From positions 1 through 64,000 of the forward strand of contig NZ_LXVY01000003.1 in the NCBI RefSeq assembly GCF_001650735.1: a DNA stretch of 64,000 bases, in the 5' to 3' direction. Below the pieces are notes generated by a model, which saw nothing but the letters and a program-made list of their open reading frames with translations, had not been told where the DNA came from and made no database searches. Origin of the DNA: Sphingomonas sp. TDK1. Its GTDB lineage: Bacteria; Pseudomonadota; Alphaproteobacteria; Sphingomonadales; Sphingomonadaceae. The position numbers were made by a program, and so were the translations under genes. Below are positions 59,253-64,000 of this stretch, one piece after another. Positions within the stretch are counted from its first letter, which is position 1. Every line of letters begins with the position of its first letter.

Positions 59253-60098
59253 TCAGAAGCGCAGTGCTTGCAGCGTCTTGAAGCTGGTGGTGATGTCCGG
59301 AAGATACGGCGCGGGCGCCTGATCATTCTCGACATAGAAGTGGCGCACGCCCGCGCTCGACGGACGCTTGAACAGCGCCGCGAAGTCGATCGTGCCGGTG
59401 CCCACCGCCGACATGCTGCCGTCGGCGCGCATGTCCTTGACATGATAGGCGTAGACTCGCTTGTTCAGGCGGTCGACCAGCTGCCCCAGGTCCTGGCCGG
59501 CGTGCTTGGCCCAGTAGAGATCAAGCTCGACCTTCACCAGCGCGGGATCGGTTTCCTTCAGGAACCGGTCGTAGAGGCTGACGCCGCCGGGCTTGATGGT
59601 GAACTCGAAATCATGGTTGTGATAGGCGAAGCCGAAGCCCGCCTTCTTCAGCTCGCGCGCGAACTTGTTGAAGTTGGGCAGCGCGGCGTTCCAGCCCGCT
59701 TCCGTGCGATGTTCGTCCGTCATGTACGGCAGCACCACGGTCTGCGCGCCGAGCGCGCGCGCCATCGCCACGGACTTGTCGAACTGGCCGAGCAGCGCGT
59801 CATAGCCGATGTGGAGCGAGGGACAGCGCAGGCCGGCCTTGTCCATTGTCCGGCGCAGCATCGCCGGGTCCATGCTGTCATAGCCGCCACCGCCGAACTC
59901 GATCTCGCGATAGCCGATCTTCGCGATCGCATTGAGCGTGCCGACGGGATCCTTCTGGAAGATGTCGCGCACGGTATAGAGCTGGATGCCCACGGCGGGG
60001 ATCTGCGCGGCATAGGCGTGGGGGATCAGGCGATCCATCAGCGCGAGGGCGGTGACGCCGCCCGCACCGGCGAGCAGGGTACGACGGGTGATCATCAT
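59253..60098 (-). CDS. Tat-exported sugar isomerase/epimerase-like TIM-barrel protein
   Basis: A 281-aa xylose-isomerase-like TIM barrel with a twin-arginine signal (TRRTLLAGAGGVTALALM). The barrel opens VGIQLYTVRDIFQKDP and shows metal-ligand motifs GYREIEFGGGG, YHNHDFEF, KVELDLYWAKHAG and AYHVKDMRADG. The export signal means that it does not act on phosphorylated sugars. In keto-glycoside clusters such proteins work as keto-sugar isomerases, epimerases or lyases. Its ATG overlaps the stop of the subunit-3 gene by 4 bases. Confidence 0.87.
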   Translation of the reverse strand: MMITRRTLLAGAGGVTALALMDRLIPHAYAAQIPAVGIQLYTVRDIFQKDPVGTLNAIAKIGYREIEFGGGGYDSMDPAMLRRTMDKAGLRCPSLHIGYDALLGQFDKSVAMARALGAQTVVLPYMTDEHRTEAGWNAALPNFNKFARELKKAGFGFAYHNHDFEFTIKPGGVSLYDRFLKETDPALVKVELDLYWAKHAGQDLGQLVDRLNKRVYAYHVKDMRADGSMSAVGTGTIDFAALFKRPSSAGVRHFYVENDQAPAPYLPDITTSFKTLQALRF

Positions 60099-60658
60099 GC
60101 GCTGTACACCTTGTTGACCTGGGAATAGGGGAAGGCGCCGTTATATTCGCCCGGCACCGGCAGATATTCACGTTCCTGGGTGATGCCGATCTCCGAGGTA
60201 TAATACCCCGTGATCACCAGCTGGCGGAACGCTTCGAAGAAGGTCTTGCCGCCCGCGATCTGGCCGTTCATCGCCAGGGTGAGCAGCGCGTCCTGTTGCG
60301 TGGGCGTCGCCTTGGCAGCGGCGACCTTGTAGTCCTGCTGCGACCGCGCCTCGATCGCATCGAGCCCGGCAAGGATCGGCACGCGGTCTGCCGGCATCGC
60401 CCAGTCGGCGAGCAGCTTCTCGATGAAGGCGGGTACCCCGGCGGCGATCGCGCCCGGCGTGTCGGTGGTGGGGATCACCCGCTCGCTCAGCGCGGTCATC
60501 AGCGCGCGCTGGGCGGGATTGAACACGGCGACGCTGGGCGGCCCGTCCGGGATCATCTGCGTCGCGGTCATCTGCGCGGCGCGGGCGATGGGGGCGAACA
60601 CGCCCGCCCCGAACAGGGCGAGCACACCGGTCAGCGCGGCGCGGCGGTCGATGTTCAT
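60095..60658 (-). CDS. Gluconate 2-dehydrogenase subunit-3 family protein
   Basis: A 187-aa small subunit with a Tat signal (IDRRAALTGVLALFGAGVFAP, ending near ARAA). The body is the subunit-3 domain: QRALMTALSERVIPTTDTPGAIAAGVPAFIEKLLADW, then a C-terminal EIGITQEREYLPVPGEYNGAFP. Such subunits escort a GMC large subunit through the Tat system and stabilise it. Its start overlaps the DUF1080 stop and its stop overlaps the TIM-barrel start, each by 4 bases. Its partner is the GMC protein two genes downstream. Confidence 0.9.
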   Translation of the reverse strand: MNIDRRAALTGVLALFGAGVFAPIARAAQMTATQMIPDGPPSVAVFNPAQRALMTALSERVIPTTDTPGAIAAGVPAFIEKLLADWAMPADRVPILAGLDAIEARSQQDYKVAAAKATPTQQDALLTLAMNGQIAGGKTFFEAFRQLVITGYYTSEIGITQEREYLPVPGEYNGAFPYSQVNKVYSA

Positions 60659-61485
60659 TTGCGGTCTCCCGGAAGGTCCTGGGCGATCGCGGCCTCGGGC
60701 AGCGGGCGCACCCAGATGTTGCGGAACGACACCGGCGAGTCATGGTCCTGCAGCTGGATCGGCAGGGCATCGGCATGCGCGGTATATTCGGCGATGTGGC
60801 GCCAGTTGGTGGTGCCCAGCATCGCCTGGTGGTTCTGCACGAGCACGCCGTTGAGGAACGCCGTGATATAGGCCGGGCGCAGCAGCTTGCCGTCGGCGGC
60901 GAAGCGGGGACGCTCGAAGACGATGTCGTAGCTCTGCCATTCGCCGGGCTTGCGCGACGGGTTCACCAGCGGCGGCTTCCAGCCATAGACGCCGCCCACC
61001 GTGCCATCGGCATAGGTGGGGTTCTGATAGCCGTCGAGAATCTGGATCTCGTAGCGCTGCATGAACCAGATGCCGCTGTTGCCACGATCCTGCGAACTCT
61101 TGGTCGGCGGGTTGGGCGAGCGGAATTCGAGGTGCAGCTGGACGTCGCCGAAGCTCTGCTTGGAGATCAACGCATTCTCGCCGCCGCTGCTCGCGCGGGT
61201 CGGCACGGTGAGCACGCCGTTCGCCACCGGCCACAGCTTGCGCTGCGCCGTCCATGCGTCGAGCGAGCGGCCGTCGAAGAGCACGATTGCATCCGAGGGG
61301 GCGCCACCGGGCTGCGCTGCGGGGGTGACGACGGTCGGGTAAGGACGGTCCGAATCATGGACGTGCCAGTTCCCGCCCCCCGGCAGGATCGGGGTGTCCT
61401 TGAACCCCGGTTTTTCCTGTGCCGCAGCGGGCGTCGCGGCAAGCACCGCCAGACCCGCGAGCAGCACCTGTGTGCGTCTCGACAT
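60655..61485 (-). CDS. DUF1080 family protein, putative 3-keto-glycoside hydrolase
   Basis: A 276-aa exported beta-sandwich protein (signal to about residue 23, TPAAA). DUF1080 features are clear: IVLFDGRSLDAWTAQ, ALISKQSFGDVQLHLEFRSP, QDRGNSGIWFMQRYEIQILDGY and QNHQAMLGTTNWRHIAEY, with a final SPVSFRNIWVRPL. Members of this family were shown to cleave 3-keto-disaccharides and keto-glycosides in Agrobacterium and gut Bacteroides pathways. The ATG at 61485 has GGGGAG about 8 bases upstream; the open frame runs further but is not family-like. Its stop overlaps the subunit-3 start. Confidence 0.88.
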   Translation of the reverse strand: MSRRTQVLLAGLAVLAATPAAAQEKPGFKDTPILPGGGNWHVHDSDRPYPTVVTPAAQPGGAPSDAIVLFDGRSLDAWTAQRKLWPVANGVLTVPTRASSGGENALISKQSFGDVQLHLEFRSPNPPTKSSQDRGNSGIWFMQRYEIQILDGYQNPTYADGTVGGVYGWKPPLVNPSRKPGEWQSYDIVFERPRFAADGKLLRPAYITAFLNGVLVQNHQAMLGTTNWRHIAEYTAHADALPIQLQDHDSPVSFRNIWVRPLPEAAIAQDLPGDRK

Positions 61486-61499
61486 GCTTCTCTCTCCCC

Positions 61500-62402
61500 T
61501 CAGACGGCGTCGATCGTGCGATAGGCGGCGATCAGCCGCTCCTCGCCCGCGCGCCCCTTGACCGAATTGCCATGTTCCATGCCGATCACCCCGGCATAGC
61601 TTCGCCCGCGCAACCAGCGAACGATGTTCGTAAAGTTGATTTCGCCGGTGCCCGGCTCGTTGCGGCCGGGATTGTCGCCGAACTGGATATAGCCGATCTC
61701 GCTCCAGCAGGTGTCGAGCACCGGGATCAGGTTCCCGGACTGAATCTGCTCGTGATACAGGTCGGCGAGGATCTTGACCCCCGGGCTGTTCGCCCCGCGC
61801 GCCACCGCATAGCCCTGCGCGATGCTCTGCATGTAGACACCCGGATGGTTGGTGCGGGTGTTGAGCGGCTCCATCACCAGCGCCATCCCGTGCGGCGCGA
61901 CCAGGTCGCCCGCGCGGCGCATCAGGTCGATCACCCGCGCGGTCTGGATGTCGAGCGGCACCCTGGGATCGAGGAAGCCGGTCACCACCGTCATGCGCGT
62001 GGCGTTCAGCCGCTTGGCGACATCGATCGAGGCGCGGATATCGGCCAGGAACGCCTCGCGCTCGGCGCCGTCGTTCGCGCCCAGAATCGGCCGCGACTGC
62101 CCCCATCTGGGCATCGAGGCGACGAACACGCCCATCGTCATGCCCCGGCTCGACAGCGCCTTGGCCATCGCCACCTGCTCGTCGACCGTCCGACCGGCCG
62201 CCTCATTGTCCTCCCAGGCGGTGAAGCCCTGGTCGGCGGCGAAGGCGATCTGCTCCAGACGACCGCCGCGGCTGGCGAAGCTGCCCTCGTGCGGCGCGAA
62301 ATGGAGCGAGAAACGCGCCGCATTCGACTGGCCGCGCGCCGAGGATGCCACCAGGGGCATCGCCGTCGCGCCGGCCAAGACGGTGCGGCGCGTCACGCTC
62401 AT
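61500..62402 (-). CDS. Tat-exported hydroxypyruvate-isomerase-like TIM-barrel protein
   Basis: A 300-aa TIM barrel with a twin-arginine signal (VTRRTVLAGATAMPLVASSARG). The barrel resembles hydroxypyruvate isomerase/sugar epimerases: FSLHFAPHEGSF, GFTAWEDNEAAG, ALVMEPLNTRTNHPG (metal Glu), KILADLYHEQIQSG and EIGYIQFGDNPGRNEPGTGEINF (metal His/Asp region), with a C-terminal GVIGMEHG. It differs from the first barrel in the operon, so the two probably catalyse different steps on the keto-sugar. Start ATG 62402 overlaps the cytochrome c stop by 4 bases. Confidence 0.88.
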   Translation of the reverse strand: MSVTRRTVLAGATAMPLVASSARGQSNAARFSLHFAPHEGSFASRGGRLEQIAFAADQGFTAWEDNEAAGRTVDEQVAMAKALSSRGMTMGVFVASMPRWGQSRPILGANDGAEREAFLADIRASIDVAKRLNATRMTVVTGFLDPRVPLDIQTARVIDLMRRAGDLVAPHGMALVMEPLNTRTNHPGVYMQSIAQGYAVARGANSPGVKILADLYHEQIQSGNLIPVLDTCWSEIGYIQFGDNPGRNEPGTGEINFTNIVRWLRGRSYAGVIGMEHGNSVKGRAGEERLIAAYRTIDAV

Positions 62403-62764
62403 TTGCCGCTCATCGCCTTCAGATAGGCGATGATCTGCTGGCGCTTGGCGGGATCCGCCATGCCGATCGGCATGCGGGTGCCCGGCACCTTCTTCATCGG
62501 CGCGGCAATGAACTGGTCGAGCGTCGCCGGATCCCAGGTCAGCTTGGAATTCTTGAGCGCCGTCGAATAGTTGAAGCCGGGCGCGGAGGCCGCCGGGCGC
62601 CCCACCACGCCGTTGAGATTGGGGCCCACGCCGTTCTTCCCGCCCTTCTCGACGGTGTGGCACGCCTTGCAGGCGGCAAAGGCGGGCGGGGCGGCAGTCT
62701 GCGCCCAGGCGGGCGCGCTCGCCGTCAGCGCCGCGGTTGCGGCAAGTGCCATCCAGAACTTCAT
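62399..62764 (-). CDS. Periplasmic class I cytochrome c
   Basis: A 121-aa exported cytochrome (signal to about residue 21, APAWA). One heme-binding CKACH (about residues 32-36) and the distal Met in GTRMPIGM; the fold is that of small cytochromes c2/c550 (VGPNLNGVVGRPAASAPGFNYSTALK, ending RQQIIAYLKAMSGK). In this operon it is the natural electron acceptor for the GMC dehydrogenase. Both its ends overlap neighbouring genes by 4 bases. Confidence 0.93.
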   Translation of the reverse strand: MKFWMALAATAALTASAPAWAQTAAPPAFAACKACHTVEKGGKNGVGPNLNGVVGRPAASAPGFNYSTALKNSKLTWDPATLDQFIAAPMKKVPGTRMPIGMADPAKRQQIIAYLKAMSGK

Positions 62765-63906
62765 CTACGCTCTCCGGTTACGATCTCGGTCCATTTGGTG
62801 TCGGCCTTCGCATTGGCGATCATCGCTTCGACGAAGGCCATCGTCCGCAACCCGTCCGCGACGCCCGGCACCTGCGCCGAATCGCCGCGAACAATGGCTG
62901 CGAACCCACGATAAAGATTTGCAAACGCTTCGATATAGCCTTCGGGATGTCCGGCAGGTGTACGGAGCAGGGGCGTAGTGCTCGCACCCAGGCCGGGGCC
63001 GCCCGCGCGGATCGTTTCGGCGGGGCGATCGAGCCAGCGCAGGGTGAGCGTGTTCGGCTCCATCTGCGCCCAGTCCAGCCCGCCGCGCTCGCCATGGATG
63101 CGCAGGCGCAGGCCGTTTTCCTCGCCTGCGGCGACCTGGGTTGCCTTGAGCGTGCCGCGTGCGCCGCCTTCGAAGCGAAGCAGCGCGCTGACGTCGTCGT
63201 CCAGGCGCCGGCCCGGGACATGCGTCGCGAGTTCGGCGGACAGCGTCTCGACGCGCAGGCCGGAGACCAGCTCGGCCAGATGGAAGGCGTGGGTGCCGAT
63301 GTCGCCAAGGCAGCCGCCGAGGCCGGCGCGGGCCGGATCGGTGCGCCATTCGGCCTGCTTGTTGCCCTCGGTGTCGAGCGAACCGCTCAGCCAGCCCTGG
63401 ATATATTCCACCTGCACGAGCCGGATCGCGCCGAAATCGCCGCGGGCGACGCGCGCGCGCGCCTCCTCGACCAGCGGATAGCCGCTATAGGTGAAGGCGA
63501 GGCCGAACTGCTTCCCGCTCGCCTGCGCCGCGGCGGCGATGGCGCGGGCCTCGTCGCCGTTCATCGCCATCGGCTTTTCGCAGAAGACGTGGAAGCCCGC
63601 GTTCAGCGCGGCGATGGCGACGGGGGCGTGGAGATGGTTCGGCGTGACGATCGCCACCGCGTCGATGCGCTCGCCTTCCGGCAGCGCGGCCTCGCCAGCG
63701 AGCAGCGCGTCATAGGTCGCATAGACCCGCGCCGGATTCAGACCGAGCAGGTCGCCGGTCCGCGCATTCTTGCCGGCGTCCGTGCTGAACGCGCCGGCGG
63801 CCAGCCGCCAGTCGCCGTCGAGCGCCGCCGCCATGCGATGCACCGCGCCGATGAACGCCCCTTCGCCGCCGCCGACCATGCCCAGTTTCAGCGGATGCCG
63901 GATCAT
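62761..63906 (-). CDS. Gfo/Idh/MocA family oxidoreductase
   Basis: A 381-aa NAD(P)-dependent sugar oxidoreductase. The Rossmann motif is LGMVGGGEGAFIGAVHRMAA (residues 7-26), the dinucleotide/substrate motif is FHVFCEKPMAMNGDEA with the catalytic-region Lys, and the active-site pair is GGCLGDIGTHAFHLAELVSG. No signal peptide, so it is cytoplasmic. In keto-glycoside pathways this family reduces a keto-sugar back to the parent sugar or oxidises it at C3. Its start overlaps the upstream gene's stop by 4 bases. Confidence 0.92.
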   Translation of the reverse strand: MIRHPLKLGMVGGGEGAFIGAVHRMAAALDGDWRLAAGAFSTDAGKNARTGDLLGLNPARVYATYDALLAGEAALPEGERIDAVAIVTPNHLHAPVAIAALNAGFHVFCEKPMAMNGDEARAIAAAAQASGKQFGLAFTYSGYPLVEEARARVARGDFGAIRLVQVEYIQGWLSGSLDTEGNKQAEWRTDPARAGLGGCLGDIGTHAFHLAELVSGLRVETLSAELATHVPGRRLDDDVSALLRFEGGARGTLKATQVAAGEENGLRLRIHGERGGLDWAQMEPNTLTLRWLDRPAETIRAGGPGLGASTTPLLRTPAGHPEGYIEAFANLYRGFAAIVRGDSAQVPGVADGLRTMAFVEAMIANAKADTKWTEIVTGERR

Positions 63907-64000
63907 GCGTCGCGGTTTCCCAACCCCAGCAGGGTGCGGATCGCATCCTTGTCGACACCGCTCGAAGCGAAATCGTCGAACGCGCGCTCGGTGACGCGGA
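63903..64000 (-). CDS. 3' end of an unidentified gene, truncated by the window edge
   Basis: The last 31 codons of a minus-strand gene (RVTERAFDDFASSGVDKDAI, then RTLLGLGNRDA) end at TGA 63905-63903, overlapping the Gfo/Idh start. The text resembles the C-terminal helix of amidohydrolase or phosphotriesterase-like TIM barrels, but too little is visible to assign. It extends the operon beyond the window. Confidence 0.6.
   Translation of the reverse strand, partial: RVTERAFDDFASSGVDKDAIRTLLGLGNRDA

Noticed and set aside
1..64000. CRISPR arrays, prophage or integrated conjugative elements
   Set aside because: No regularly spaced repeats, integrase, phage structural or transfer genes were seen; only a possible decayed fragment next to tRNA-Gln.

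Overview
This 64 kb window is GC-rich chromosomal DNA that reads as a sphingomonad (Sphingomonas or a close alphaproteobacterial relative). The reasons are the dense tail-to-head gene packing, the many TonB-dependent receptors and secreted glycan-active enzymes, the alanine/proline-rich N-terminal extension on ribosomal protein S9, a heme A synthase of the alphaproteobacterial type, a match to the EcfG general-stress promoter, and mosaic GC-rich intergenic repeats of the kind scattered through sphingomonad genomes. The assignment is inferred from gene content; no rRNA is present.

Positions 168-15691 form an exopolysaccharide locus. It holds two GT4 glycosyltransferases, a pyruvyl transferase, a small membrane protein and a Wza/GumB-type outer-membrane export lipoprotein on the minus strand. 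Divergent from these are an outer-membrane barrel, a Wzc-type copolymerase/tyrosine kinase, another GT4 and a Wzy/ligase-type polymerase. A membrane-anchored PslG-like glycosidase, a GT2 and the initiating undecaprenyl-phosphate sugar transferase follow on the minus strand. A Wzy-dependent pathway is implied, but no Wzx flippase lies in the window.

Positions 16272-36749 are mostly housekeeping: a ferredoxin-type reductase with a PaaG-like isomerase, a lipid kinase overlapping a metallophosphoesterase, a secreted DUF1501/DUF1800 pair, rplM-rpsI with a strong terminator, ctaA-cutA, a small ribbon-helix-helix operon with a palindrome over its start codon, dxs, a MerC-Zur pair, an RBBP9-like hydrolase, tlyA, tspO-ubiK-ybjN-proC, a hemerythrin-domain protein behind an EcfG-like promoter, a MarR regulator, ilvE and tRNA-Gln(UUG).

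Positions 37233-48698 look like a glycan or glycopeptide utilisation locus: a 1004-aa TonB-dependent receptor, a GH43 enzyme, a large secreted DUF5695 protein, an S9 peptidase coupled to it, and a serine beta-lactamase-fold hydrolase. Positions 48922-52165 hold a heme-type TonB receptor with a DUF6607 partner. Positions 52544-57504 carry an osmoprotectant ABC transporter (permease fused to binding protein, plus ATPase), a multi-PAS histidine kinase, and a divergent single-domain response regulator.

Positions 57547-64000 are a tightly overlapping minus-strand operon: GMC oxidoreductase, sugar isomerase-like TIM barrel, gluconate-dehydrogenase subunit-3 homologue, DUF1080 protein, a second TIM barrel, cytochrome c, a Gfo/Idh/MocA oxidoreductase and a truncated upstream gene. 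Together these fit an exported 3-keto-glycoside pathway: oxidise a glycoside at C3 with electrons passed to cytochrome c, cleave the keto-glycoside, then isomerise and reduce the product. This operon is the best candidate for an under-described system in the window.
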